Below, in pieces: positions 1 to 12,039 of a stretch of 64,000 bases of DNA. The stretch is taken from assembly GCA_018894105.1 (NCBI GenBank), contig CM032126.1:25332391-25396390 (forward strand). Direction: 5' to 3'. The stretch comes from Jacaranda mimosifolia (lineage: Eukaryota > Streptophyta > Magnoliopsida > Lamiales > Bignoniaceae). The notes below the pieces were generated by a model. The model was not told where the DNA came from. It was given only the letters and a program-made list of their open reading frames with translations, and made no database searches. Within the stretch, counting starts at the first letter, position 1, and each line of letters begins with the position of its first letter. The translations under genes and the position numbers were made by a program.

Positions 1-101
1 CATATTGAATCACGCAACATAAATCCTAATCTTAGCCCCAAATTCTCCAACCTTCTTTGACTCTTGCTACCCTCACTGTAAGGCCATTGTTTTTCACCCA
101 C
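1..101 (-). other. Possible internal exon of an unidentified gene running off the left edge
   Basis: Read on the minus strand, a pyrimidine-containing stretch ending in CAG (102-104) is followed by 33 open codons (valine at 101 through isoleucine near position 3) that continue past the window edge. The peptide is Arg/Leu/Gly rich, with WPYS near its start and LRLGFMLR near its end. A second frame is open for 22 codons only. I do not recognise the family. If real, the gene body lies to the left and its promoter somewhere in 110-3200. This rests on an acceptor-like site plus an open frame, so it is weak. Confidence 0.25.
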
Positions 102-109
102 CTGACACA

Positions 110-3100
110 AGCAAATTAACATGGATATCCACAAAAAAGCAGGATAGAAAACCATCAACCTGTCCAAACTCGAGCATATAAAATATTGCATTAAACATTC
201 ATCTTTTAGTTTTATACAACTCAATGGCGAGGAAAACACATCAACAACCAAAATTTGGAATTTCACCTCTCAATGACTACGTACAATTACTTTGAATGCC
301 AACTTCTGTGATACCAACATTAGGCTTCTTGTAATGCCCATCACTGCTTTACAAACCAATGGAGGAAGACTTTAAACATAAGCAAACGGCTTAGTAAGTT
401 AGCTAGGTGCACAGGTGCAATGGCATCCAAACATGACTGAGATATAACACCTAAACAGACAAATGATAACTGCATCAATGTAATGAAACAATAAGACATC
501 ACAATAAAGGATGTGGTTTATCATTGAAAACCACCTCCTTATGACTCCCCTATTTATTAACCATCTTATCCATCAAATGCAAGGAATGACCTAGCTTAAA
601 AACTGACATGTCCAGATAAATGTCTAATTTATGAATCCATTGCCATAATACACTCTGTCCATGCATGAGAAGGGAATCAAAACCATGGGGTTGTGACCAA
701 CCAATATGCAAGCCCAATGCCATCCTCAAGGATCATCACTTACATGTGGCAATGGTCCAAATAATAAGTCAATAATCCAACAAGGATTATCAATGATAAA
801 TATGTCACATGTTTCCACAAGTAAGATAAAGTATTATGCCTTGCCAATATCAATAACAACAGCATAAATGGCGGCAAACATTAACCCTGCATTTATCAAC
901 CAATAAAACAAGCATAATTGCAAGATTGCATGTTATTGAAACATTGCTCATTTCATTAAATCAATAAAATCATACTTTAGAATCTCATGTTTATAATTTT
1001 TGTAATCAACTGCACCCATTTGCATATTCATGATATTTAAGTATTTTCAAAAGTTTGATATCTCTCACACACACACACACACACATACAGAGAGAGAGAG
1101 AGAGAGAGAGAGATTCCCTCTGGCTTTAAAAGATGTTGTGCAAGTCAGGATTAAGTCATCAAACTGGATTAAATTTTGTCAAGTCTGCTTGCAAGTGGCC
1201 TAGGTCCTAGTTCAGTTTTAAAAGTGTCCCAGTGAAATCGATAAAACTATTAATAACTTAGTAGAACTAACCTTAGGCATAAGATAGATATTATCTGAAT
1301 TCTGTAAGCTATTACTGGATTTCTATCCGATACTTGCTTACCAAGTCAAATTCGACCAATATCATTTCAAGGACTCAAGTATTTGTGATAAGCCAAATAG
1401 CCAATTATTCAGGAAGGATCAATTCTATTTGATTCTCAACTTTAACGATCTACTGAAAAAGACTTACACGAGTATCTGAGATAATCACAATTTTCTTAAT
1501 TTATGTCTTCTTTTTGCAGTCAATCCTATCTCCTCCACCCCATCAATGTTTCAATTATTTGTTTTCAAAAGCAAGCCCATTTTTAGAACTTGAAGTTGAA
1601 GGAAAATAATACGCCAGATTTATGACCACCCTTAACACCCACTAGTGGATGCAACATCACAAACTTCGAAACCAATGAGCAAAACAAATCACATTTGTGA
1701 AAAGAATTGCTGGGTTTCTCTCGATCACCTCCACCACTGTAATTTTCTTTTTTGATTTCTCCCTCTCTTCCACTCCATATTCTGCTGCGAATTCTCCCCC
1801 TCCTATTACTGTCTAGAACTTCTGTTTTTCCATCCAATTTCTTCTTTATTCATCTTATTCGTTCAATTAGCCTCTCTTTGTTTGTAATATGTAACACATG
1901 GGTGGTATTGTTTAATGTGCCAAAACTGAGTATGAGCAGTACGTGTGATCATTCTGTTTCAGGCTTCAAGCAAAAGAATCGTAATATCCAGGGTGCAAAA
2001 TCATGAAAGCAGAGTGGAGTGAATTAACCAAATGGGAGCATGAGGTGGCTAAGGAAGGAAGTTTTATTTCTCGCTCTTTAGCCCAGGAGTTCAGTAGAGA
2101 TCCTTTGGGCCAATGACTATGAAATAAATGCAATTAAGCCCCAAACAAAATTACTCTTTCAATCCCAAATAAAAATCACTCTTTGCAATGATTCTTCAAG
2201 AACTATCCCAGCCACCCACCCCAGCCTGCTCACTTTTCCATAAGTTTATGAACCATTAGCAATTTAAGCATAATATCAAAATTTCTAGTTCAGAATATGA
2301 TTACTTGTTTGAAGATGCTTGAAAGAAAAAAATTAACGAATCTAAAATATGGGGCTCCTTACCTCTCTCTGCACCAAAAATACCTTGTTCTCCTTTTTCG
2401 TTTTTTGTTTTCCTTTCCTTCTTCTAAACAGAACTAGAAACACCAATATCGTTTCAGCATTCAGAGAACAATGAAAGAACGGTTACCAAGGGGCCCAAAT
2501 TGCTTTTATTGCTTATGAAAACCGCATGAAACTTCCCACTTCTTCTAAAGCAATTCCCAATATTCAATCAACAATTTCATTACTACTTGAAAGTACAACT
2601 GATTTCAGAACTTCTACAAACTCAATAACTAGACAAACAGTCCTAACAAAAACAACAGTGATCACCATCAACAATTCGGACTATTTCGGCTATATAAAAA
2701 TTAACAATTTGGATTACTTCAGCATCTTAAACACTATATACAAATTAACAATTTTCTGCTAAAGATGCAACTTCGCGAAACGACGTATAAATTTACCGAA
2801 CAAAAAGGAAAAAAAAGAAAAACTGTATATGAAGTACTGATTATAGTAAAGAAAAAAAAAACGAATAAATCCATAAAGATCAGAATTTGTTCATGTATTG
2901 CAATAACTGGAACAAGAAAAATTAAAATGTTTAGATTATTTACCTGAGGACTCCGGCTCTCTCTCTCTGGTGCGCAGGTGTAGGTTAGATCTGAAGTTTC
3001 AACTGTTTCATAACCAATACGACCATGTCTTAGGTGGCTTTCATGTGGTGGCCCAGTTGCCACCAAATGTATTACTGAATTCAGGCTTTGTACAGTCACA

Positions 3101-3191
3101 TAAGAATCGCGCCTATCTCACATATTCCAACCGCACGATGATTTTTGAAAAATTTGAACAGTCAAACAATTACGAAAAAATTACGATTCTA
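110..3191. other. Low-copy-looking non-coding DNA with weak exon candidates
   Basis: No convincing gene was found. On the minus strand, 2947-3100 looks like a possible 5' exon ending in CTCAG followed by a GTAAAT donor. On the plus strand, a CT-rich leader-like stretch (about 1750-1870) is followed by a good acceptor (TTTCAG, about 1957-1962) and a 37-codon ORF from an ATG near 2003 to a TGA near 2114. Neither translation resembles a family I know. No retroelement LTR structure is visible, which makes this the most likely place for host regulatory or untranslated sequence. Confidence 0.4.
1065..1113. repeat. Compound (CA)n-(GA)n microsatellite
   Basis: A run of about ten CA dinucleotides is followed, after a short ATA interruption, by about thirteen GA dinucleotides. 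This is a compound dinucleotide microsatellite, likely length-polymorphic. Confidence 0.95.
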
Positions 3192-3493
3192 AGTATAAAG
3201 GATAAGAATAAATGGTATTTCACCTCTCCATATTTAATTGATTTGGTACATTATTCTTTAAAAATAACTAAAAACACTTCACCCCCTCAATTTAGCGTTA
3301 TTAAAATATTTTACCCCTCAAATACAATTTATGGCAAATCATATAGTGGGAAAAAAGTCTATTCTTGTCATTTTCACTTTTTCCCAATTTTTCCCACTCA
3401 AAAAAAAAAAACTCAACTATTCTTGTTATTTCAACATTTTTTAGCTCAAAAATAAAGAAACTCATTTATCAAGAACAATAGGATACTGAGGTT

Positions 3494-3494
3494 C

Positions 3495-3525
<31 letters not shown>
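3494..3525. repeat. (TTA)n microsatellite
   Basis: About ten uninterrupted TTA units lie inside the TIR element, just interior to its left arm. Confidence 0.95.
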
Positions 3526-3934
3526 ACTCAATTAGCTTGTTTGTCTTCTTCTATTGTTTAGAGAATTAATTGTTGATTGAAACACAACTGAATGAGTTTT
3601 AATACATGTATTTTAGTTAAAAGCATTTTTAGTTTTTCTTTCATATGTTGTGTTGTAATTCATTTTCAAATGATTAATCCATTTGTTATCTAATAAGATT
3701 GTTTTGCCAACCATATCAAAGAAGCAAAATCACTAACCTTATTTACTCTAAAATAAATTTTTATTACTTTATAAAAGACATTTTCAAGAAATAATAAAGC
3801 TCATGCTTTATTTTAGTAATGCTAAAATTATCTAATCCATCTTTAAAGAATCAAAATCATTAATTTAGTCATTCATCTAAACTATGATCGTGCTGATTAG
3901 GAAGGAAAGAGGAAAAAGTGTTCACATACTACAC

Positions 3935-3956
3935 ACATATATATATATATATATAT
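3935..3956. repeat. (AT)n microsatellite
   Basis: About ten AT dinucleotides lie in the interior of the TIR element. Confidence 0.9.
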
Positions 3957-4314
3957 TTAGGTTAATAGCTAATTCAACATTTTGATTACAAATATAGTTA
4001 ATTAGTTTAGCAAGAAATGCACTTTACAAACCAATAGCCCTCTTAAGAAAATATATATACAATACATTACGTAAAGTGTCACAAAATATGTTGAGGAAGG
4101 TGGACAAGAGTGAAAATGACAAGAATAGCCTTTTTGTCCAACCATATAATATGCCAAAATTGTATTTTGAGGGCAAAGTATTCCAATAACTTTAAATTGA
4201 GGTGGTGAAGTGCCTTTTAGTTATTTTTGGAGGGGTAATATACCAAAATATTTTATTTTTTTTTTGGGAAGGGGGGGGGGGGGCTGGTGAAGTGCCATTT
4301 ACCCTAGTATAAAA

Positions 4315-5074
4315 GACAAATTGTACCTTATGCAGAAAATAATGACTTGCAAGGAAAATAATGACTGAAAAATGTAATCACCATTCAAACTAACGACTAA
4401 TTTGAGATTTCTTATTCAAAATTTCTTGCTACTAGACTATGCATATACTATGTATTTAATACATATTAAATACATTTGTCATATCTTAACAAATATATAT
4501 ATATATATCAATACATTTAATAAATAAGATATAGTATAAATACATTATAATAAATGTAAAAAGTACTTTCAGATGTAAATCAACAAAGCAATCGCTATAA
4601 GAAAGAGTGTTTAACTTGTAAAATATTTATCATTCATTGTGTTGAATATTATGAAATACATAAATAAATGAAGTATAATGATTATAATAATTTTTAAAAA
4701 ATAGGAAAACAAGCAAGTAATCGGTATATAATATGGCGATTAATATGTAACTTATCAATATGTTGTGTTGAATATCAGTAAAGGAAATATAATGATTATA
4801 ATAAATAAAAAAGTTATCCCTATAAAAAATGGCGAATAATTTCTAATTTATTTATAGTTGCTTTGTATTGAATATTATAATGCATTAAAAAATTAATTCT
4901 AATATATTTGAATCATATAGATTTTTTAAAATATATATAGCTTTCTTATTTACGCAAGTAATTAAACTATGTGCATATATGCAACTAGATGTTTTTATTA
5001 AAAAATTACATAAAGTACATTTTTTTAAACAAATTTAAAAATTCCATAGCATTGTTTTGTGAAAATAAGACAAA
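4315..5074. other. AT-rich intergenic sequence
   Basis: Strongly AT-rich sequence between the TIR element and the chromovirus, with short tandem ATA motifs and partially repeated phrases such as AATATAATGATTATAATAA. No open frame or RNA gene was found. Confidence 0.7.
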
Positions 5075-5079
5075 CTTGT
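5075..5079. repeat. Target-site duplication CTTGT, left copy, chromovirus
   Basis: The five bases CTTGT immediately precede the LTR end at 5080 and are repeated exactly at 19215-19219 just after the other LTR end. This fixes both boundaries of the element. Confidence 0.92.
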
Positions 5080-6551
5080 TGTGGCGCCCCACCTAGAGTG
5101 ATTCTTATGCTAAGATGTCATCAATTCAAACTTAAAATTATAATTCAAGAGATAACCACGAAAATCGAATTTTCATCCTCAACTCAAACGATTGCTGCTT
5201 AACACAACACTTAAAAGATCATTCATGAAGTACCATATGTACATACCGTAGGCCTTGGTTCAAACTTAAACATTCTTAAGTCTTCGCATCACAATTAGGT
5301 GAAGATTATATGTACATACATAACACCTAATCTATTACAAAATAAGTCTTTCCTCGAGCAAGCCTCAAGCCCTCAATCTTCATCATCCTATCTGGGAAGA
5401 GAATAAATGATACAAAAAGGGGGGTAAGTCATAAAGACTTAGTAAGGGGGAAATATGACAAACAATCAAAGAAAAACTGAAAGGGAGAAATAATTCAAAA
5501 CAGATTCAATAACGAGCAAGGTTTTACGATAAAAGGCAATAACATAACATAACACATGTGATACCAAATTTAATAGACTATTGGCAACTCCATCTTTATT
5601 GCTCCATAGAATACAAACAATTAAAAACGGTAACAAACTGTAACAAATGGTACACAAAATTCAATAAACATGACAACTGCCCTTATTACTCCGCAACCCA
5701 AGCACTCAGCTCGATATCCAAACACTAGGCTCGGTAAGTGGCATGGTTGGTCCACATGCCAAATCCCGCCATTTGCAGATTGCTACCTCCAACATATTTG
5801 CAAATTAGGATTTCAAGTGGGTACTAGCCGGAAGACTAGTCACCATCGGCCCATGCCGCTCGGTCGTCTTTTTGGACCTAGTCCCAGGCCCATCCTGCCC
5901 CGTGGCATCCCTACGGGCAGTAACCTTACCAAGAGCATCCTTAAGGTGGTCTAACAAAATGCTACTAGATAAAATGTATTTCACAACAATTGACCAGCAA
6001 CAAATATATGAAGCCAAACGTAACAACATGAGCCATGAATACTGGCCGGCAAGGCCATATAAACAGTATACATGACGAATTAATAGGAGTACAAAGTAAG
6101 ATTTGATCGACAAGACCCAAAATAACAACATATATCAGGAGAGCCGATAAGGCTATAAGGTATACATGACATAAATAGATATCACAATGGATGTTTTGGG
6201 CACCAGAATGAATATATACAAATCCAACAGATAAACATAGAAATACAAGAATTATAGATTATTCACTTCCCAGAAAAGGAAAGACTAACCCTCACCTTAG
6301 ATTCCACAGAAAAGGCTACCCTTGCTCAACTGTTCTACCAATCCCAGCTCCTCATCAACTATCGAAAGATGTGCTTAGCGTCAAAATGCTTGTTTCGACC
6401 TTTAAATAATAATTAAGCTATTTATATTTTAATATCGATTGTTTTACAATTAATACAATATTTTCAAGCTCAATTCCAAAGATACTACAAGATACGTGAT
6501 AATTATGCCATTAACACTACAATATTTGCGAGAGTCATAATCGCTCCAATC

Positions 6552-9274
6552 TGTAGCGCCCCCACTCAGGATGACCCCTAAGTAGAGGTGCCACCAATTC
6601 AATCTTGAAATCTAAATCAAATAATAACTAGAGAATCAAGAATTTAACCAATCTCAAGGAAAAACAACTAGCACTAACCCAAAATATCATTCCATAAATA
6701 TACAATTAATACAACTATTCTATTACAAAATAACCCTTCAACCAAAGCATGAGTCCTTGCTTCTCACATAGACCTGTCTGGAAAAAAATAAAGTATACAA
6801 GGAAAGTCAGTCCTAAGGACTTAGTGAGGGAAAGAAAATGACAGGATTGAAAGAAAAACCATTGAGATACCATAATAAATGAACATTTCAGTAACAAGCA
6901 AGAGCTTTTGATATGAAGCAATAGCGTGCATGACACACATGATATCAAATTAACAGACTGTTGGTCATTCCGTCCTTATTACTCCTGAATCAAATTATAA
7001 TTGCAAGTACTGGGCATCGGTACAGTATAACAAGATTTCCTTATCGCTCCATTGCTCGAGCAATCAACTTGACAGGTAATAATTAGTCTATATGGCATGG
7101 TTGACCGCATGTCAGATCCCATCACTCACAGTTTGCTACCTCCAGCTACCTGTAAGTCAGGATCATAGGTGGGTACTAGCCGTAAGACCTGTCTCCATCG
7201 GTCCGTTCCACCCGACCGTCCTTTAGACCTAGTCCCTGGGCCCAAACCTTTGTGGCGTCCCTCTGAGTGGAAACCGCTCATGGCGTCCCTCTGAGTGGAA
7301 ACCGCTCATGGCGTCCCATAGGTTAAAATAATATAATGCCAATAGAGAAAATTTTAACCTTTAGACAATAACCTGAATATAACAAGATACAATCTAAACA
7401 TCCAATATACTAGCCATCAATGCCGTTCTGTAATAATAATCTAGGCATTCCGCTAGAACTAGCACTCGGCCAATACAACCAATAATCAAATATGCCGTTA
7501 AGGCCAAATAACTGATATAAAGAATGAACTTAAATATACTGACAAGATTTCTTGAACAATCAACATGCTTATTAGAAATGAACAAGTAATACGAGGTCAG
7601 CCAGTAAGGCTGTAGGGTATAAGGGACATAATTGAATAATATAATAAAAGTTCTAGACACCAGAACAGAAATAAGCAATAACCTTCACAGGGTGTACACA
7701 TTAGAAACAACTAATAGTCGAGATTTCAAATAATATACGGATTTTCAACAAATACAATACAGGAATAGAAACCCTCATAGGGGTTTATCACAACAACGGA
7801 TAGGTACGAGAAAGGTGCCAGATTAGCAGACCCTCACCTCAAAAGCCTTAGAAATGCAGTTATAGTCTATTGATCTGCAGTTTCCTGCTCTTCATCACCT
7901 AACCAAAAGAATCATTTACTTATCAAAACTCACATTCAACCTGAATAACATTCAATAAATAAAATCCTACTATTAACTGTCTAAAATCAGTAACTACCCA
8001 ATTAATTCAGTATAAGAATTCGTCTGAAATTATCATTAAGAATTACTCTTAATAATGTTGTTAATTTATTATCAGTTACACGATTCTTAGAGATACGAGC
8101 AATATATATAATCAATTTTCTAATTAACTAATTAATCTCATATCAGTGTCCCAAATTCATAAAATTAGGGTTTTCTTATTCACTAAACTTAATTATCTAA
8201 CACTTAACATATAACAATATAGATCTGGGTCCACTAACACATATAATATTCCATGCATGAAAAATATACATATTAATCACATTTATAATTCCTTCATTAT
8301 CGCATAATACAAGGTTTAATGAAATAACGGTACAAGATGCATATATATACATATATAAGCAAAAACACTTCTCCAATCCTTTACCACAATCCACTCAACG
8401 AGACTCCAGATTCACGAACCAATTATGTGGTTGTGTTCATTATGTTGAGGGGAAGAAACTGTCCTCCCGCCGCCGCTGCCAACTATCCACTGTCCACTGC
8501 CACCAAAAAATGCTAAAACTACCACTGTTCATTGCGTTTTGTCCTCCTGGGTCTAATGGTCTTATTGGTTTTCAGTTTTGAGGCTTGAATGGTTGTCAAC
8601 CGTGGTCCACAGTCTCAATGCTATCTTTTTGCCGCCGCACTTGCAACTCCAGTTTCCATCACCGCCGTCGCATCAAACCTCCATACAAGGTCACCAATGT
8701 GGTCTTCAAGTTGAGCGCTTCTCAAAACCCCACCTAAAAATGTATCTCCGCCATCACTCGCCTCCTGCCATCGCGGTCAAGCTTTTAGTTTCAAGAATAA
8801 TGATGGCCCGTCGGGGTTGGATGTATGTGCATAGGTTGGCGATGGGGTCTGTGTGTGAAGAGAGATGGTTGGTAAGGTTGGATAGTGGAGACAGTCACTG
8901 GGGATGGCTGCCGAGAGTCGCCGATAAACATGGTGAAAAAGTGATGTGGTGAAGAGCAAAAAGGAAGAAGAAAATGGAATGAAAAAAATGAAGAAAAAAT
9001 TATTTTTATAAAATTCAAATTTTTTGTATTTGCAATTTAACCCTTAGCTTTTAATAAGTTATTCAATTGAGTCTTGCTAATTAATTAAAAGTATGGTTGA
9101 GACCCAGTTGACTTGAAAATTACCTTTCAAACACCAAAGCTTTAAGAAAATGTTCAATCAAGTCTTCAAAATTTATGAATTGACCCCAAAACTTTCTAAA
9201 TTAATTGAAATTTCATAAATTAAAAAAATAACATAGATAATTACACAAATTATGAAATAATTAGGGGTGTTACA
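6552..9274 (-). mobile_element. Nested solo LTR of a related Ty3/gypsy family
   Basis: A 2.72 kb segment beginning TGTAGCGCCCCC and ending GGGGTGTTACA is inserted in the left LTR of the chromovirus. It is flanked by a perfect 5-bp duplication CAATC (6547-6551 and 9275-9279), and the other LTR of the host element (near 17945) lacks it. It holds no gag or pol, so it is a solo LTR, presumably left by unequal recombination between the two LTRs of an inserted element. Its orientation is the same as the host element. The ORF at 8578-8952 lies in the GC-richer LTR centre and is not a gene. Confidence 0.93.
7254..7309. repeat. Two tandem 28-bp units inside the solo LTR
   Basis: The unit starting GGCGTCCCTCTGAGTGGAAA is repeated exactly at 7254-7281 and 7282-7309, with the start of a third unit at 7310. 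The identity of the copies suggests a recent slip. Confidence 0.95.
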
Positions 9275-10499
9275 CAATCGATAATCTTTTCCTAAGTCAA
9301 CAATTCCTAATTTAACAAACTTAAGTCCCATTTCGACAATTTAGTCAAAACATAATTAATACAGATTCCTAAAATATTGGGTCCTTGCAACGTTACATAA
9401 AGTTAATTATAAATTAAAGTAGTTAAATCTAATTAACGAGAATTCAATCTTTAATGATTTGGCACCATACATTATTATATACAAAATTAAGGTCTTAATT
9501 ATCTATTTAAATTAATTAATCAAAGATTATATATATATTACAAAATCAGATCTACTAAGCATTAGATATATCCATGTATTCCATTGCTCGTTCCCAGTTC
9601 ATTTTCTTCCATATCACTTAAAATACAAGAATTGGTAACCAATAAGAACAATACAAGTTAATTGTTCATAACCTAAATTCCTAATGGTTTTTACCCAAAA
9701 TCTTATTATCGGAGCTCAATTACCATAAACCAATACCACACATATGACCACCGTGATGAGATAAGAATTTTATCTCAGGGCTACCGTGCGCCACCGCTAT
9801 CGGAATTGTTGACCACTACCTCCAACCAACGCATCTCAACGGCTCAACCCACACAATCAAATACCCAAATCAATTTTAAGCACTATTGTTGAATTGATCA
9901 CCAATTGATGCCCTAATTCAACGACGCCACCACCTCTGCCATCGTGAGTTTTGCCTAATTCTGCCACTACCAATTGTCGAAACCAAAAATGGAAGGTGTT
10001 GTCTTGCTCTCCAAGCTAAACTCTACAGAACTCACCTTCGAACCTAAGCTCCCACCGCTGAGTTATCGCATCCGCCACCCATCATCGTCGATTGATTTCA
10101 ATCTTCAATTTCTCGATGGTTCATCGGCTAAAATGGAATGCATGTGGTACCGTTGTGTTCATAGTGGCGAGGTAAAGCTTTTAGTCAATTTAGTTTGGGG
10201 AGTTGGCCATTTCCAAAGGGAAATCATTGGAGGGGATGCCGCGGTTTGCAAATGGAAATTTGAAGAAGTTGGGGGTAAGAGAGGGTTGTTTGCTATTTAA
10301 ATAATAATTTTTGGATATTACAGATTGACCCCCAGAATTTTCTTTTTGTTTTCGATTAAGCCCTTCATTAATTGGGTGCCCTATATTGACCTATTTGATC
10401 AAGAGTAATTTCAATTTGACCCCCAAAACTTTTTCTTTTAAGAATAATGATATTAAATTTTCACCAATTAAATTTTTAGGGGTGTTACAATACCTCATC

Positions 10500-10870
10500 T
10501 TAAAAGAATCTGGTCCCCAGATTTTCACTTGACCACTGAAAAAGTTCGGTATACTGTTCGCGCATGAAATCTTATCGCTCCCAAGTGCGTCTGTGTTGTG
10601 ATTACGCCGTAATACTTGAGGAATCCTTCGATTCTTAAGCTCTCAAATTTTTTGATCCAAGATACAAATAGGTTGCTCTTCATAGGTCAAGTCACTTTCC
10701 AACGGTATAGCTTCATGTGAAATGATGTGGGATGGGTCCGGATAATATTTCCAAAGTTGTCACACATGAAAAACATCATGCATTCTCGTGAAGTCTTGGG
10801 GTAGTACAAGTGGTAAGTTACTGGTCCGATTCTTTCACGTATCTCATAAGGACCAAATAGCTCGGACATA
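10500..10870 (-). pseudogene. Integrase C-terminal and degraded chromodomain-like tail (chromovirus)
   Basis: The minus-strand frame at 10687-10869 reads through a block with GPYEI, GPVTYHLYYP and a later HPTSFHMKLY, matching the C-terminal region of chromoviral integrases, where the family usually has a G-P-Y/F module. Downstream (about 10500-10670), broken frames still show LD-K, ELKNR-IP and WRNH-like residues, then a block resembling the typical end of Tekay polyproteins, right up to the polypurine tract. This points to a chromodomain-bearing chromovirus. Stops and frameshifts abolish function. Confidence 0.65.
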
Positions 10871-11228
10871 GCTTTCCGCCTTTTCCAATCCTTCGGACAC
10901 CTTTTCTCGGGAATACTTTAAGAAACACTTGGTCACCAACCTCCAATTCTAAATCCTTTCTCCACTTATCTGCATAAGTTTTCTGCCGATCCTAAGCTGC
11001 TTTCATTCTTTGTTTGATCGTTTACACCTTTTCAATAATATCCTAAATTAGGCCTTAAAGTTCCTAAGAACTTATTAGCGTTGCTTATATGTTCTTCAAG
11101 GTCCCAATGTAACGGGAATCAACATTTTTTGTTATACAATGCTTCATATGGGGCCATCTGGATGGTAGACTGGTAGCTGTTATTGTAAGCAAATTCTATC
11201 AGGGGAAGGTGTCGATTCCAGCTTCTAC

Positions 11229-11498
11229 TTAAATATAAAATACACACTTGTAGCATATCCTCCAATATCCAAATGACGATTGCCCATTTGATTGAGCATG
11301 AGCTATAGAACTTAATTGTAACCTCGTTCCTAGTTGTTCTTGCAAATTTTTCCTAAGTCTCGAGGTGAACTTTGGATCTCGATCTGACACAACACTGGTT
11401 GGAATTCTGTGTAATCTGAATATTTCCTTTATGTATAACTCCAGTTTCTCAACCCTATAATGTGTTCCAACTAGTAGAAAATTAGCAGACTTGGTCAA
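11229..11498 (-). pseudogene. Integrase catalytic core fragment (chromovirus)
   Basis: An open stretch of 89 codons on the minus strand. It starts in the region after the first integrase Asp (AN-F in place of the family motif around D-TK), continues with LYIKEIFRLH and PTSVVSDRDPKFTS, which holds the second catalytic Asp, and then HAQSNGQS before a disrupted Glu region. In intact elements this rve domain carries out strand transfer of cDNA into the host chromosome. The surrounding frame is broken. Confidence 0.85.
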
Positions 11499-11665
11499 TC
11501 AGTTTACTATTACCCAGATATTGTCATATCTTCATCTTGCTGTTGGTAGACCTTTCATGAAATCCATAGTTAGCTGCTCCTATTCCAATTAGGGATCGAA
11601 AGTGGTTGTAGCAACCCTGATGGTCACTGATGCTCTGCTTTTACTATTTGGTAGGTTAAGCACTT

Positions 11666-11857
11666 CTATACATAGCCTACAACATCTCTTTTCATCCCAC
11701 TCCAGCAGAACTGTTTCTTCAAATCTCGATACATCTTCGTGCCTCCAGGATGTACCGTATATCTTGTCTTGTGTGCCTTTTCCAATAGTCTTCCTTTCAT
11801 TTCTTTTGCGGAATAAAAGAGTACCTTAACTATCAGTACTGAACTTAGACTCTGCAA
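11666..11857 (-). pseudogene. Integrase zinc-binding domain fragment (chromovirus)
   Basis: The minus-strand frame contains EKAHKTRYTVHPGGTKMYRDLKKQFCWSGMKRDV, given here as motif residues: the H-H half (AH and VHPG) and the first Cys of the HHCC zinc finger, followed by W-GMK. This domain normally precedes the catalytic core, and the spacing to 11498 agrees. The second Cys region is degraded. Confidence 0.8.
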
Positions 11858-12039
11858 AACTCTTGACCGTTTCTTTCTGGTTTAATATCCAACTATTATT
11901 AGCTTGCGCTCGACATATTTCATCATATAGCTCTAGCTACATACATTTACTCCCGCAATCTAAGTTCGCTGCCTCATTCTTATTATAGCATCTGCCCTTG
12001 AATTTTCTAATGTTCCTATACCCATCATATGAGTCATCC

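Larger units (their letters stand above)
3192..4314. mobile_element. Terminal-inverted-repeat DNA element (Mutator-like, non-autonomous) with 9-bp TSD
   Basis: About 190 bp at the left (3201-3395) is repeated in inverted orientation at the right (4109-4305). Shared blocks include the ends (AAATGG, then TTTCACC or CTTCACC), AAAAATAACTAAAA, CCTCAATTTA and TATTCTTGTCATTTTCAC. The element is bounded by AGTATAAAG at 3192-3200 and AGTATAAAA at 4306-4314, an 8/9 match. Long TIRs with a 9-bp duplication are the known signature of Mutator-like elements. The interior has no transposase-like reading frame, only a TTA microsatellite and AT-rich DNA, so it would be a non-autonomous derivative. The small ORFs across it are shadows of the repeats. 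Confidence 0.7.
5080..10489 (-). repeat. Chromovirus 3' LTR (left copy), split by a nested solo LTR
   Basis: 5080-6546 matches 16506-17946, and 9275-10489 matches 17947-19214 (for example the pairs near 9290/17960 and 10040/18700). The break falls exactly where the CAATC-flanked insert lies. Without the insert and one TSD copy the LTR is about 2.68 kb. The Pro/His/Ser-rich ORFs inside it (for example 9974-10300) are present in both LTR copies and reflect the GC-richer centre of the LTR, not genes. Confidence 0.9.

Noticed and set aside
2734..3455. ORFs of 121 and 161 codons at 2734-3099 (minus) and 2970-3455 (plus)
   Set aside because: No family resemblance. The plus-strand one runs into the TIR element, and the minus-strand one may at best be a leader exon, mentioned under 110-3191.
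8578..8952. 124-codon plus-strand ORF inside the solo LTR
   Set aside because: It lies in the GC-richer centre of an LTR, overlaps opposite-strand ORFs of equal length and has no family resemblance.
9974..10300. 108-codon ORF, repeated at 18638-18904
   Set aside because: The duplication is explained by the two LTRs of the chromovirus. The frame is broken in the second copy, so no conserved protein is supported.
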